64,000 bases of DNA. Origin: Ornithinibacillus scapharcae TW25. GTDB taxonomy: Bacteria; Bacillota; Bacilli; Bacillales; Amphibacillaceae. The notes beneath the pieces were generated by a model. The model made no database searches, was not told the origin of the DNA, and saw only the letters and a list, made by a program, of their open reading frames with translations. Positions 46,000 through 55,407 of this stretch are shown in pieces. The stretch's first letter is position 1; every line of letters begins with the position of its first letter. Where the stretch lies: the NCBI RefSeq assembly GCF_000190475.1, contig NZ_AEWH01000045.1, forward strand, positions 1-64,000. The letters run 5' to 3'. Position numbers and translations under genes: made by a program.

Positions 46000-46158
46000 T
46001 CGTAATCACCCTTCTTCACTATATTCACAATCAATCAGCCTATAATCACCTTTTTAGTATGAATCATTACCATGATTTGTATCCGACTAATACTCACTTT
46101 TGAAAAAGATGATTAATTTTAATTAGACCAGCATACATATGTCTTAGGGGGGATGTAC

Positions 46159-46602
46159 ATGCCATTAGAATCGTTGGATAATCTTTCGGCTGATACCATT
46201 AATCTTTTAAAAGAAGTCATAAAGAAGAAAAAAAAGAAAGATCGGTTTGAAAACAACCGAAACCTTTCTTTATTATCAGCACTGTCCCTTTTATTAATTT
46301 TTATGATATTACTTTATCTTACTGATTTGTCGAGAGTAACAGACCCATTTATCACTTTCGCGAATATCTTATTAAACCCGTTCTATTTGATTATGATCTC
46401 GTTAATTTCGCTTTCATTTGTCTATTATAACTTTTTTCAAAAGAAGTTAAAGAAGGAGAAAGAAAAGCTGAATAAAGTTAGAACTGAGGCGATTGAATAT
46501 TTAAATGATACGAAGAATATGAATCTACAGGATAATGTAGAGTTGATTAAAAAACTGATGAGAGAAGAATATGATATTAACTTATATGTTAAAAACAAAT
46601 GA
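46159..46602 (+). CDS. Membrane protein, YpbF/DUF2663-like
   Basis: 147 residues: a basic cytosolic stretch (EVIKKKKKKDRFENN), two membrane helices (about 40-60 and 75-95) and a lysine-rich coiled tail ([23 protein letters not shown]). The pattern fits the YpbF (DUF2663) family from memory, with moderate certainty. Function unknown. ATG 46159 after AGGGGGG; ATG 46153 overlaps that site. Confidence 0.6.
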   Translation: MPLESLDNLSADTINLLKEVIKKKKKKDRFENNRNLSLLSALSLLLIFMILLYLTDLSRVTDPFITFANILLNPFYLIMISLISLSFVYYNFFQKKLKKEKEKLNKVRTEAIEYLNDTKNMNLQDNVELIKKLMREEYDINLYVKNK

Positions 46603-46607
46603 TGGTG

Positions 46608-46838
46608 GGACAAAAGTATTTAGCCTAATTAGAATACGAACAATACTATAGATAGTAGAAAAACCCGCACCGGAAATATTCTTCGCTTTCCGTGGGCGGC
46701 TGCTGAGCCTCCTCAGAGCTATCGATTCCCGAGGGGTCTCAGCTAGGCCTATCCCCCACAGGAGTCTCCGTATATTTCCGGTGCTAAAATAGATTTTTGT
46801 TCGCTTTTAATTTATCTATTTTTGTTTTGTCCCAGCCT
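46608..46838. repeat. Folded intergenic repeat element, Bacillaceae type
   Basis: Outer arms GGGACAAAA (46610-46618) and TTTTGTCCC (about 46824-46832) enclose a second inverted pair, GCACCGGAAATAT (about 46667-46679) with ATATTTCCGGTGC. Inside these is a GC-rich core with CGCTTTCCGTGGGCGG, CTGAGCCTCCTCAG, CGAGGGGTCTCAGC and CCCCCACAGGAGTCTCC. The core resembles a repeat I know from many Bacillaceae intergenic regions. GC content is clearly above the surroundings and there is no credible ORF. Function unknown; it may also terminate transcription. Confidence 0.75.
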
Positions 46839-46840
46839 CT

Positions 46841-47842
46841 TTAGCATACTCCATCTTCCAAAAAGGTAATTTTACTTTCTGTAGCATTAAAATCTACCAG
46901 GATCCCTATAGGAAATACATGAGACGGAAACGTATGTCCAACATCCACATTTGTTAATATCGGAATATTCCTATCACCTATCACTTCCAATAATAATTCG
47001 TCTAATGTGAAAGGAGCATCTAAATCATCAAATTGTTCATGTTTCCCAACTATTAACCCATTTATTTTATCAAAAACACCTGATACTTTTAACATACTAA
47101 ATAGTCGTTCTTGGATTGCCATATCTTTATTCGAGTCCTCGATAAACAATATGGCGTCTGTTAAATCTGGAAAATATTCAGAGTTTAGGAATCCAGACAT
47201 TGTATTCAAATTTCCTCCAATTAATCTTCCTGAAGAACTACCTTCTCGTAAGCAAGTCCATCCTTCGTTCTTGTACATTTTCTTTGCCCTCGTTTGACTA
47301 TTCCAATCTACCATTTCATCTGTCCATTCATCTGGAATATCAAGTGTGAAAGGTGCATTTTTCTCTTTTGTCACAACATCCCTGAAATATTCTAATCCTT
47401 TAGAATTCATGTCCGGATATTCACCAAAGGAGGGTACTATTGCTGGGCCATAAAAAGTGACCAAATCTGTTTTGGCATAAATCCCCAATAAAAGAGCAGT
47501 TACATCACTATACCCCATTATAATTTTAGGATTAGACTTTAAATATTCATAATCAAGATAAGGTAATAATGAATTTGAATTTGTACCACCAATTGTACTA
47601 ATAATCGCTTTAATTTCTGAATTATATATTAAGTCATTTATTTCCTTTGCTCGCGCTTTTATGCTCCCTGAACGGTAAGCCTGGCGTTGATTTGTACAGC
47701 TTCCTTCAACAATTTCATAACCAAGTTCTTTTAAATATTTTAATCCCCTTTGGTATCTTTCATGGTATAGCACCGGGGCTGGGGTAGATGGTGTAATGAT
47801 TCCAATCTTGTCTCCTTTTTGTAACTTTGTAGGCTTGATCAA
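46841..47842 (-). CDS. S66 family LD-carboxypeptidase / MccF-like peptidase
   Basis: 333-residue serine peptidase of the S66 family (LD-carboxypeptidase A and microcin C immunity MccF). The nucleophile serine lies in IIMGYSDVTALL; the N-terminal KLQKGDKIGIITPSTPA and RAKEINDLIYNSEIKAIISTIGGTNS are family marks; the later Glu and His of the triad lie in IEDSNKD and VDVGHTFP. The MccF-like subgroup is suggested by length and by GWTCLREG-type residues. It either trims muropeptides in the cytoplasm or cleaves toxic aminoacyl nucleotides. The gene's stop lies next to the repeat element. Confidence 0.88.
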   Translation of the reverse strand: MIKPTKLQKGDKIGIITPSTPAPVLYHERYQRGLKYLKELGYEIVEGSCTNQRQAYRSGSIKARAKEINDLIYNSEIKAIISTIGGTNSNSLLPYLDYEYLKSNPKIIMGYSDVTALLLGIYAKTDLVTFYGPAIVPSFGEYPDMNSKGLEYFRDVVTKEKNAPFTLDIPDEWTDEMVDWNSQTRAKKMYKNEGWTCLREGSSSGRLIGGNLNTMSGFLNSEYFPDLTDAILFIEDSNKDMAIQERLFSMLKVSGVFDKINGLIVGKHEQFDDLDAPFTLDELLLEVIGDRNIPILTNVDVGHTFPSHVFPIGILVDFNATESKITFLEDGVC

Positions 47843-47891
47843 TTTATCCGCACCTTTCTATTATTTAGTATTTATTATGTATCATCTATAA

Positions 47892-48371
47892 TTACGACAG
47901 CATAAAGTTCAATATGAATTGTTCACCGATTGGCCCCATTTTTCGCTTTCCAGTATCCTGGAAGCCAACCTTTGCATATAATCTTTGAGCAGCTATATTT
48001 TTATGATTAACAGCTAATATTATTTCGTTACAATTTGGGAACTCCTCTAATACGAACCTTCTAAGTATGTTCATAGCGTGTCTTGCATATCCTTTCCCTT
48101 GCTCCTTATGGTTTATAGATAAGGAGGTTAAGAGCATGGCGTTCGGATTATCTGTGTATTCCTTCACTCGCTCCGTGGCATGTAATAAAAAGAAACCTAC
48201 TGGAACAAGATGATGAACTATCACGATACGATGTTGCCCCTCCGTTATTTCCAAATAATTTTTAGGTAACGAAGTAAATTGTCCTTGTTCCATGGGTAAT
48301 TCAAAAGTACACAATTGCTGGGTATGTTCCTCTGTAAAATGTTTGAGCTCTACAACATCTGTGTTTGGCAT
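47892..48371 (-). CDS. GNAT family N-acetyltransferase
   Basis: 159 residues. GNAT fold with the acetyl-CoA loop in NHKEQGKGYARHAMN (Q/RxxGxG/A) and the C-terminal VNHKNIAAQRLYAKVGFQDTGKRK. Substrate unknown. ATG 48371 after GAGGGG; the TTG at 48377 is rejected for spacing. Confidence 0.85.
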   Translation of the reverse strand: MPNTDVVELKHFTEEHTQQLCTFELPMEQGQFTSLPKNYLEITEGQHRIVIVHHLVPVGFFLLHATERVKEYTDNPNAMLLTSLSINHKEQGKGYARHAMNILRRFVLEEFPNCNEIILAVNHKNIAAQRLYAKVGFQDTGKRKMGPIGEQFILNFMLS

Positions 48372-48500
48372 TAGCAATCCCCTCTTTCACATACACTATT
48401 TTCTATATTTCAAAACTTCTTATATTTTAGCATAACCTTAATATGAATTTACTAACTATTTCAATTGAAAATGCCTGTTTAATAATTTGATATACAAAAA

Positions 48501-48533
48501 AACACACGCCATTCCTATAGTCATAGCGTGTGT
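48501..48533 (-). terminator. Terminator of the SpoIID/LytB gene
   Basis: AACACACGC pairs with GCGTGTGTT around TATGACTATAGGAATG, followed on the minus strand by T7. Confidence 0.85.
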
Positions 48534-48560
48534 TATAAAAGCCGTTTATCCACAATTTAT

Positions 48561-49841
48561 TTAGTTTGACTGCTTTAAAGCCTTAGAGGATTCGTCCATA
48601 ATCGTTGTTCCAGGATAGTAAAAGTTGATAATCTCTCGGTAGTTCTTCCCTTTTTCTCCCATAAAGTGAGCACCCCACTGACTCATACCAACTCCATGCC
48701 CAAAGCCTCTTCCTTTCATGGTATAGACGTTATCTTTAAGTTCAAGCGAATCAATTAAATAACTTTTAAAGACTGTACCACCGATCATAGGTCGGATACG
48801 ATTCAGATTAACTTCTTTTAATTCCACTTGTTCAAAGAGTACTAACCCTTCGAATAACATTCTCATAAAGTTAATGGTAATGGATCCAGTTACACTTCTC
48901 TGGGAATCCAGTTTTTCACCTTTGAGTTTAAAATCTTGTATTTCCAAAATCTTAATCTCTCCAGGATATCCGTTTCGATTTAACCATGCTTTTATTGATT
49001 TTGTAATATCCGGATCCTTTTCTTCTAGTTGACCCCACCAGTTTGAATCTTCGAAATCTATTTCATTATAATCGATTTGTGTTTGATGTAGCTTATATTC
49101 CCAAGGATGGATTGGGTCGTAGGGATCTTCCTTTATTGGAAAATACGATAGTTCTTGTCCTCCCCATACATTAGCATTATTTTCCGTAACTCCACCATTA
49201 CTCGCCGAATAGAACGTTTCTACTAAACGGTTGTTATAAGTAATGACTTCTCCCTTCGTCTCTTCCACTGCTTTCGTCGTATTTTCATCCCATTCATAAC
49301 CACCATACACTTGATAACTTATCGTATCATCTATTACTTGCCCTAATTTTGAGACTGCATATGTCCTGGCAGCAAGGGTTTGTGCTTTCAGTGTTTCAAG
49401 ACCCCAGGATGAAAAAACTTCGAACGGGACAACTCCTTTTAAATAATCTTCTAATGGTAATTGGTTAATGGGACGTATGGAGCTATTATCTTCGACTATA
49501 AGTTCCATTGCCCCAAGATAAGGTCGTTCATTAATATAAACTACATGACTATAGTCGTAACTTTGTGGAACTAAGACTAAACTCTCGTTAATTTGTTGTT
49601 TTTTCTTTCCCTTCTGTTTAATATATAACTTTCCCTTATTTAGGGTTATCGTATAGTTCACTCCTTCTTTCAATGCTAATGTTGGGTCTAAACTAAAATA
49701 ATCTCCTTCTAATTTCAAATTAATTTTGTCGGTTTGTCCTACATAGTTTACCAGCTTAACCGTTACCATATCATCCGCATTCGTAATTGTCGGTACCATC
49801 AATATGCCAATTATTGTTAGTAAAAATGTAAAATATCTCAT
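48561..49841 (-). CDS. SpoIID/LytB domain protein
   Basis: 426 residues with an N-terminal signal peptide (MRYFTFLLTIIGILMVPTITNA). A beta-rich part follows, then the SpoIID domain (about 130-415) with INQLPLEDYLKGVVPFEVFSSWGLETLKAQTLAARTYA, YSASNGGVTENN and the C-terminal GRGFGHGVGMSQWGA. Relatives are lytic transglycosylases (SpoIID, remodelling wall peptidoglycan in engulfment) or amidase enhancers (LytB). Since no SpoIIM/P partner is adjacent, a vegetative or germination paralogue is also possible. The start is the Met opening the signal peptide; a longer frame from 49919 exists but lacks a good ribosome site. Confidence 0.85.
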   Translation of the reverse strand: MRYFTFLLTIIGILMVPTITNADDMVTVKLVNYVGQTDKINLKLEGDYFSLDPTLALKEGVNYTITLNKGKLYIKQKGKKKQQINESLVLVPQSYDYSHVVYINERPYLGAMELIVEDNSSIRPINQLPLEDYLKGVVPFEVFSSWGLETLKAQTLAARTYAVSKLGQVIDDTISYQVYGGYEWDENTTKAVEETKGEVITYNNRLVETFYSASNGGVTENNANVWGGQELSYFPIKEDPYDPIHPWEYKLHQTQIDYNEIDFEDSNWWGQLEEKDPDITKSIKAWLNRNGYPGEIKILEIQDFKLKGEKLDSQRSVTGSITINFMRMLFEGLVLFEQVELKEVNLNRIRPMIGGTVFKSYLIDSLELKDNVYTMKGRGFGHGVGMSQWGAHFMGEKGKNYREIINFYYPGTTIMDESSKALKQSN

Positions 49842-49947
49842 AGGACTATTTTCTCTTGCAACCGCCTGAATATACATATAAAAAAAAGGATTGACTAATA
49901 GATTATTTTTGTGTAACATCTAGTTAAGTTCATACGGTTACCTTTAA

Positions 49948-50079
49948 TTCAGTCCTGTGAGACTGGCAAGGTGTTAGACAGTTTGACTGTCTAGTATAGA
50001 ATAGGAATGGTATAACCATTTCTATATTCTAATGCATTCATCAAGCACCTTGCCCATTCTGGGTAAGGTGCTTTTTTTC
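49948..50079 (+). promoter_or_regulatory. PyrR-dependent attenuator upstream of the uracil permease gene
   Basis: The PyrR-binding anti-antiterminator is visible as CAGTCCTGTGAGACTGGCAAGG (49950-49971, matching AGTCCnGnGAGnCTnnnAAGG). An antiterminator region with CTATA/TATAG pairing follows. The intrinsic terminator AGCACCTTGCCC/GGGTAAGGTGCT with T7 is at 50044-50079. With UMP/UTP, PyrR would stabilise the first hairpin and allow termination. Confidence 0.88.
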
Positions 50080-50175
50080 TATCAGTAGAAATGATTATTT
50101 TCACTGTTATTATTTCCATTCATCTCTCACCTGGTAACTGTAGAGCTAATAATCAATTAGGGAGAGAATTTTATT

Positions 50176-51453
50176 ATGGCAAAATTTGATGAAATTCAAG
50201 TCAATCAACGTTTACCTTTCTTGCAAAGTCTACCATTAAGCTTACAGCACTTATTCGCAATGTTTGGTTCTACTGTCTTAGTACCTATTTTATTCGGGGT
50301 TAACCCTGCTACTATTCTACTAATGAATGGGATTGGGACATTATTATACATTTTCATTACGAAAGGACAAATTCCTGCCTACCTAGGTTCAAGTTTTGCA
50401 TTCCTAGCACCGGTGGGAATCGTCATTGATAAGTTTGGTTATGGATATGCTTTAGCTGGATTTTTAGCTGTTGGTATAATTTTGACACTAGTTGGATTAC
50501 TAGTGAAGTATGTTGGAACAAGCTGGATTGATGTACTTTTCCCACCAGCAGCTATGGGAGCAATCGTTGCTGTAATCGGGTTAGAACTTGTTCCAGTTGC
50601 AGCTCGACAAGCAGGATTAATTGCATCAAACTCAGCAGACACTACATGGTCTATGGACCCCACAACAGTTACCGTATCATTATTAACACTAGCCATCACG
50701 GTAATTGGATGGGTGACATTCCGAGGGTTCTTTAAAATCATTCCTATTCTGATTGGTTTTATTGCAGGATACATTATTGCTGTCATGTATGGACTAGTGG
50801 ATTTAAAAGAAGTGTTACAGGCAGCTGATTGGATACAGGCTCCAACATTTTACACGATGCAATTTGATTGGTCTGCAATCCTTATCATCATCCCTGCAGC
50901 ATTAGTATTAATACCGGAACATATTGGCCATTTATTTGTAACATCTAATATTGTGAAGAAGGACTTGGCAAAAGACCCTGGACTGGATCGTTCACTTATG
51001 GGGAATGGAATTTCGACTATACTATCTAGTTTCGTCGGGTCTACACCAAACACTACTTATGGAGAGAACATTGGTGTATTAGCCATAACAAGAGTTTATT
51101 CCACTTGGATTATCGGTGGTGCCGCTGTTATCTCTATACTGTTATCATTTGTCGGAAAGCTTTCAGCACTAATCTCTTCCATCCCTGAGCCTGTACTTGG
51201 AGGTATCTCATTACTATTGTTTGGTATTATCGCCGCTAGTGGAATTCGTATGCTAGTGGAAGCAAAAGTGGATTATAGCAAATCTCAAAATCTTATTCTA
51301 ACGTGTGTAATTCTAGTTATCGGAATTAGCGGTACCACCATAAAAATCGGTGAGGTCGGTTTATCTGGTATGGGATTGGCCACTATAATAGGGATATTAT
51401 TAAGTATCTTATTTAAAATATTCGATATTCTAAAATTATCAAATGAAAAATAA
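50176..51453 (+). CDS. pyrP: Uracil permease (NCS2/UraA family)
   Basis: 425-residue uracil:H+ symporter with fourteen membrane segments. UraA-type motifs: LSLQHLFAMFGSTVLVP, AYLGSSFAFLAP, LIPEHIGHLF (substrate glutamate), and GSTPNTTYGENIGVLAITRV. The PyrR attenuator directly upstream shows pyrimidine control, so it is uracil- rather than xanthine-specific. GGGAGAG precedes the ATG. No other pyr gene follows; a terminator closes the unit. Confidence 0.94.
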   Translation: MAKFDEIQVNQRLPFLQSLPLSLQHLFAMFGSTVLVPILFGVNPATILLMNGIGTLLYIFITKGQIPAYLGSSFAFLAPVGIVIDKFGYGYALAGFLAVGIILTLVGLLVKYVGTSWIDVLFPPAAMGAIVAVIGLELVPVAARQAGLIASNSADTTWSMDPTTVTVSLLTLAITVIGWVTFRGFFKIIPILIGFIAGYIIAVMYGLVDLKEVLQAADWIQAPTFYTMQFDWSAILIIIPAALVLIPEHIGHLFVTSNIVKKDLAKDPGLDRSLMGNGISTILSSFVGSTPNTTYGENIGVLAITRVYSTWIIGGAAVISILLSFVGKLSALISSIPEPVLGGISLLLFGIIAASGIRMLVEAKVDYSKSQNLILTCVILVIGISGTTIKIGEVGLSGMGLATIIGILLSILFKIFDILKLSNEK

Positions 51454-51468
51454 TGATATATTACAATA

Positions 51469-51494
51469 AAGCTAGTCTGTCAGACTAGCTTTTT
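51469..51494. terminator. Bidirectional terminator pyrP/topB
   Basis: AAGCTAGTCTG pairs with CAGACTAGCTT, followed by TTTTATG; its right arm overlaps the last codons of topB. Confidence 0.88.
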
Positions 51495-53653
51495 ATGTTT
51501 TCAAACTCCATCGTCCATGAATAATAATCATGATTAGGATTCTTCTCATATGTTAAGTAAGCATTAAATTTCTTCCCTTGTTTACTTGTCAATCCCTTAA
51601 CATATGCTTTCTTATTGGATAATAGGCTTTTCACTAAGGTTTTAGTAGGTTTTTTCTTCAATGCAGCCAAGTATTTATCATTTTTCCAAATGACAAATTT
51701 GCAACCCTGTTTCCACTTACTACAGCCGAAGCCTTTTTTACCTTCGATGATATTACCACCACAGTTTGGACAAGTGCCAAGTATCTCCCTGGAGGAACGT
51801 GTAGAACCAGAAATTTCATGAATCGTAACCTCTTTATCCTTCTTAATAGTCTCAACAGACTCAGTTGTAAAATGATAGATGGTATTTAGAAATTCTTTCT
51901 TGTTTACTGTACCTTTTTGAATATCTGATAACGTCTTTTCTAAACGTCCAGTAAATTCTAGGTCAAATAAAGGCTTCACTGGAAAGGTGTCAACTAATCG
52001 TCGACCAAGCTCAGTCGTTACAAGACTTTTCCCTTGGAATGCAATATATCCTACATCCTTTAGTTTCTTGATTGTATCCGCCCTTGTAGCTGGCGTTCCA
52101 ATACTAAATCCTGTCAAGATGCTTCCAACAAGCTCTTCATCACTTTCTTCTTCCTTATAGCTCTTTCCACAGGTTTCCATCACTCTTAATAATGTCTTTT
52201 CTGTGTGAGGCTTTGGAGGTTTCGTAACATGTGTCGTTACGTCAGAATTAAAGACCGTTACAATTTCATTCTGTTGAACATTCGGAAGCAATTTATCTTT
52301 TGAATTAATTTGTTCAACCTTTTTCCAGCCCTCAACGAGCTGGATCTTCCCCTTAGATACAAAGACACCTGTTAAATCTACATTTAGTATTTTCGTTATT
52401 AATTTGGTTTCTTCATATTCGGCAATCGGCATAAATTGCATAATGAAACGATTTTTTATTGCTGAATATACGATTTGTTCATCTGGAGATAATCGTTTTG
52501 GTTTCACATACGTAGGAATGATGGCACTATGACTTTCTACCTTTGCATTATTAAATAGCCGTTTGGACTTCACGAACTTGATTTCATCCCGATACGGTAA
52601 ATCCTCGGCAATTGTTTGTAATACTTTCGCCGTTTTCCCTACTAAACTTTCCTCTAGGGCCGTACTAGATGTTCTAGGATACGTAATAAACTTTTTCTCG
52701 TAAAGTGTCTGTGCTACTTTTAATACTTTATCTGATGTCCAACCTTTATATTTACTCGTAATATATCCTTGGAGATTCGATAAATTAAATAGAAAAGGTG
52801 GAAATTCCTTTTTCTTCTCCACGTTTTTCTCGATAATTGTAGCTTGATGATTTTGTATCAGCTCGTCCACCTTGTCTAATATTTCCTTCTTTTTAAACTT
52901 ATCCTCGGATTCCTCGACGTATGTACCTTCATAACTCTCACTTGTATTTGTTTGAAAAGTTGCCGTTAATTTAAAGTAATCCTCCGGAACAAAACCTTCA
53001 ATCTCCTTATCACGGTCATAAATAATTTTTAATGTCGGGAGAAGAACCCTTCCTATATTTAGTGCTTTTCCCTTTCCTTTTTGATACTTTAATGTGGCAA
53101 CTGAAGTTAAGTTGATACCGATTAACCAGTCTGCCCATTGTCTACTTACTCCAGCATCTTGCAATGGCCGTAATTCTTCATTTAATTTTAACGATGCAAG
53201 TCCTCGAATTACTTCGTCTTTCGTCCACTCATTTAATAGTAAACGATAAATAGGTTTACTAGGTTTGGCACGGTAAATAATACTATCGCCTATTAATTGA
53301 CCTTCACGATCATAGTCACATGCTGAAATAATTCGAGTAACATCTTGCCGGTTCATTAAATGATGAATGATTGCTAATTGTTTCTTAGCACCTTGGTCTG
53401 CCCACTGCCTACTCTTCGGATTGCTTTTTACTTTATATTCAAATTTTGTAGGAATAAACGGGAAGTTTTCCATTTTCCAACTAGTCATCTTACTATCGTA
53501 ATCTTTCGCATCATACAATTGTAATAGATGTCCAAATGCCCAGGTAATCACATAGTCATTACCTTCAAAATAGCCGTCCTTCTTTCCTTTTATTCCTAGG
53601 GCATCGGCTATATTTTTAGCAACAGAAGGTTTTTCTGCTAATATTAAATTCAA
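51485..53653 (-). CDS. topB: DNA topoisomerase III
   Basis: 722-residue type IA topoisomerase that relaxes negative supercoils and decatenates replication intermediates. TOPRIM domain at the start (MNLILAEKPSVAKNIADALG and SACDYDREGQLIG); catalytic tyrosine in KKFITYPRTSST; gate regions through about 600. A C-terminal zinc ribbon (CPNCGGNIIEGKKGFGCSKW, about 640-660) and a basic tail follow. Length matches B. subtilis TopB. Chromosomal context with no plasmid genes argues for a housekeeping copy. Confidence 0.95.
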   Translation of the reverse strand: MNLILAEKPSVAKNIADALGIKGKKDGYFEGNDYVITWAFGHLLQLYDAKDYDSKMTSWKMENFPFIPTKFEYKVKSNPKSRQWADQGAKKQLAIIHHLMNRQDVTRIISACDYDREGQLIGDSIIYRAKPSKPIYRLLLNEWTKDEVIRGLASLKLNEELRPLQDAGVSRQWADWLIGINLTSVATLKYQKGKGKALNIGRVLLPTLKIIYDRDKEIEGFVPEDYFKLTATFQTNTSESYEGTYVEESEDKFKKKEILDKVDELIQNHQATIIEKNVEKKKEFPPFLFNLSNLQGYITSKYKGWTSDKVLKVAQTLYEKKFITYPRTSSTALEESLVGKTAKVLQTIAEDLPYRDEIKFVKSKRLFNNAKVESHSAIIPTYVKPKRLSPDEQIVYSAIKNRFIMQFMPIAEYEETKLITKILNVDLTGVFVSKGKIQLVEGWKKVEQINSKDKLLPNVQQNEIVTVFNSDVTTHVTKPPKPHTEKTLLRVMETCGKSYKEEESDEELVGSILTGFSIGTPATRADTIKKLKDVGYIAFQGKSLVTTELGRRLVDTFPVKPLFDLEFTGRLEKTLSDIQKGTVNKKEFLNTIYHFTTESVETIKKDKEVTIHEISGSTRSSREILGTCPNCGGNIIEGKKGFGCSKWKQGCKFVIWKNDKYLAALKKKPTKTLVKSLLSNKKAYVKGLTSKQGKKFNAYLTYEKNPNHDYYSWTMEFENIKS

Positions 53654-53795
53654 CTAAACACCTACTTTCATTAATGAGCACATATCGGAAAAATAATTAT
53701 CGTATATGGGTTTGATAGAGGAAAATAGCGGGTGAGTTTATTATACTATATAAACTAGGAGTTTTCATAACTAAAATTGACCCTTAGATATTTTA

Positions 53796-53834
53796 AAAGA
53801 GCAAAACAATTAAGAACCAATTGTTTTGCTCTTT
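53796..53834 (-). terminator. Terminator of the S13 carboxypeptidase gene
   Basis: A 16-bp perfect stem AAAGAGCAAAACAATT with its complement around TAAGAACC-type loop, ending in T4 on the minus strand. Its arm includes the stop codon region. Confidence 0.85.
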
Positions 53835-55198
53835 CCTATAATAATTTCTACAATACTATCAATTATTCCTGGACCTTCTTCTTCATCCATAAGATTATTT
53901 AACATGATAGAGAAAATCAACTCTTCCCCTTCAACTGTCGTCACGTAACCAGATAAAGTACTCACTCCCATGATGGTACCTGTCTTTGCATGAACCTTTA
54001 TATCCACTAGACGATCATTTAATGTTCCACCAACCATTCTATCTGGAACTCCCGAAACCGGTAGCGAATGAAAAAAACTAGGGAACCATGTTTCTTCCTG
54101 GATACGATAAAGAAATTTGGATATTTCATCTGGTGGAATTAATGTAACATGGGATATACCCGAACCATCACGAATAACTAGTTTTGATGTATCTACCCCT
54201 AGCGTTTCTAAAGTGGAATTCATCACTTCCAGCCCACTTTCCCAGCTACCTTCTCCCTTTACGACTTTCCCTAATTCTTTTACAATTATCTCCCCATGAC
54301 CATTATTGCTCAGCTTCATAAAGGGAATACATATTCTTGATAATGACATCGAGTTTTTTTGGTGTAACAGTATGGAGTTATTGGTTTTTTCACCTTGGAT
54401 TAAATGTCCATTAATCTTAATACCATTCTTATGTAATTTATCTCGAAATAGGGATAGTACATAATGAGTTGGTTCCCAAACTGCAACCCATTCACGCGTA
54501 CATGCAGACGATATTGGGATGGTCCCTTCTACAAAGACAATATTACTGCCATGTTTTCTATTAATGGTGATTTCTGGCTCTGTTTCTTCCTCTTGTACAG
54601 TCACGGCATTATTTATTATTGTTATGTAGTTATTTGGTGGTTCCGATATGATTTCTGGCTTGTCACCAATCTTCTTACCTGGTGAAATGTTTAACATTAC
54701 TGTACCATTATCATAGTCCTCATTTGGTGAAATAGTTAGGGCAGAAACCTGTGCACCATAATAGTAGTGTTCATCATTCCAATTCAAGTCCTTTGATAGT
54801 CGAACATCGTCATACCATGTGTCATCACCAATAATATTTCCTTGGATTTCAGTAATTCCTGTTTCTTTTATTACCTTACAGAAATTCTCCATATCACTAT
54901 CTAATAAAGTTGGATCTCCTTTTCCCTTAATAATTATATTCCCCTTCAGCTTCCGTTCTGTAATCTCACCTTCCAACCACAGCTCCGTTGAGAAAGTATA
55001 ATCTTCTCCTAGCACTGATAAGCCAACAGCTGATGTAAACACCTTCATATTGGAAGCAGGATGCATCCGATAATTCCCCATGTGATCGTACAATACTTCA
55101 CCATTCTTCTTTGATCGAATACTGATACCTACTAGTGCTCCATTTAACTTTGGTTCCATTTTGATAAACTCATTTATTCTCGACCATTTATGACTCAT
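53810..55198 (-). CDS. D-alanyl-D-alanine carboxypeptidase/endopeptidase, S13 family (DacC-like), no signal peptide
   Basis: 462 residues of the PBP4/DacC class. Active-site motifs: SNMK (SxxK, HPASNMKVFTSA), SNN (SxN, FMKLSNNGHGE) and KTG (VHAKTGTIMG). A large insert domain (about 90-230) lies between SxxK and SxN, as in PBP4a. Family members are secreted, but here the start MSHKWSRINEFIKMEPK shows no signal peptide. A stop lies four codons upstream in frame, so none is hidden there. GAGAGG precedes the ATG. Either export is lost, the enzyme acts inside, or the 5' end is damaged. Confidence 0.85.
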   Translation of the reverse strand: MSHKWSRINEFIKMEPKLNGALVGISIRSKKNGEVLYDHMGNYRMHPASNMKVFTSAVGLSVLGEDYTFSTELWLEGEITERKLKGNIIIKGKGDPTLLDSDMENFCKVIKETGITEIQGNIIGDDTWYDDVRLSKDLNWNDEHYYYGAQVSALTISPNEDYDNGTVMLNISPGKKIGDKPEIISEPPNNYITIINNAVTVQEEETEPEITINRKHGSNIVFVEGTIPISSACTREWVAVWEPTHYVLSLFRDKLHKNGIKINGHLIQGEKTNNSILLHQKNSMSLSRICIPFMKLSNNGHGEIIVKELGKVVKGEGSWESGLEVMNSTLETLGVDTSKLVIRDGSGISHVTLIPPDEISKFLYRIQEETWFPSFFHSLPVSGVPDRMVGGTLNDRLVDIKVHAKTGTIMGVSTLSGYVTTVEGEELIFSIMLNNLMDEEEGPGIIDSIVEIIIGKSKTIGS

Positions 55199-55273
55199 TC
55201 TTTATCAATCCTCTCTTTTATCTCCATATTTTAGGTAAAAATGTAAAAATTCACTCCTAGTTCGTAGTTATTC

Positions 55274-55287
55274 AGGAAAACTTTCCT
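55274..55287. promoter_or_regulatory. 14-bp dyad between dacC-like gene and receptor gene
   Basis: AGGAAA-AC-TTTCCT is a perfect inverted repeat 54 bases upstream of the receptor's -35 box, in the divergent intergenic region. It could be an operator for the receptor itself or another regulator. No experimental link. Confidence 0.35.
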
Positions 55288-55340
55288 AATTTCTAACGAT
55301 ATCGAGCAAAAAAAGCACTATTTTCTAATTTTGTTGAATA

Positions 55341-55369
55341 TTGTCATAACTGTATGGTAATCTTATAAT
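55341..55369 (+). promoter_or_regulatory. Sigma-A promoter of the RNPP receptor gene
   Basis: TTGTCA, 17-base spacer, TATAAT, ending 38 bases before the receptor start. Near-consensus. Confidence 0.78.
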
Positions 55370-55407
55370 TTTTTCCTTATAATGATAGCCATAGAGGTGA
55401 GGTATAT

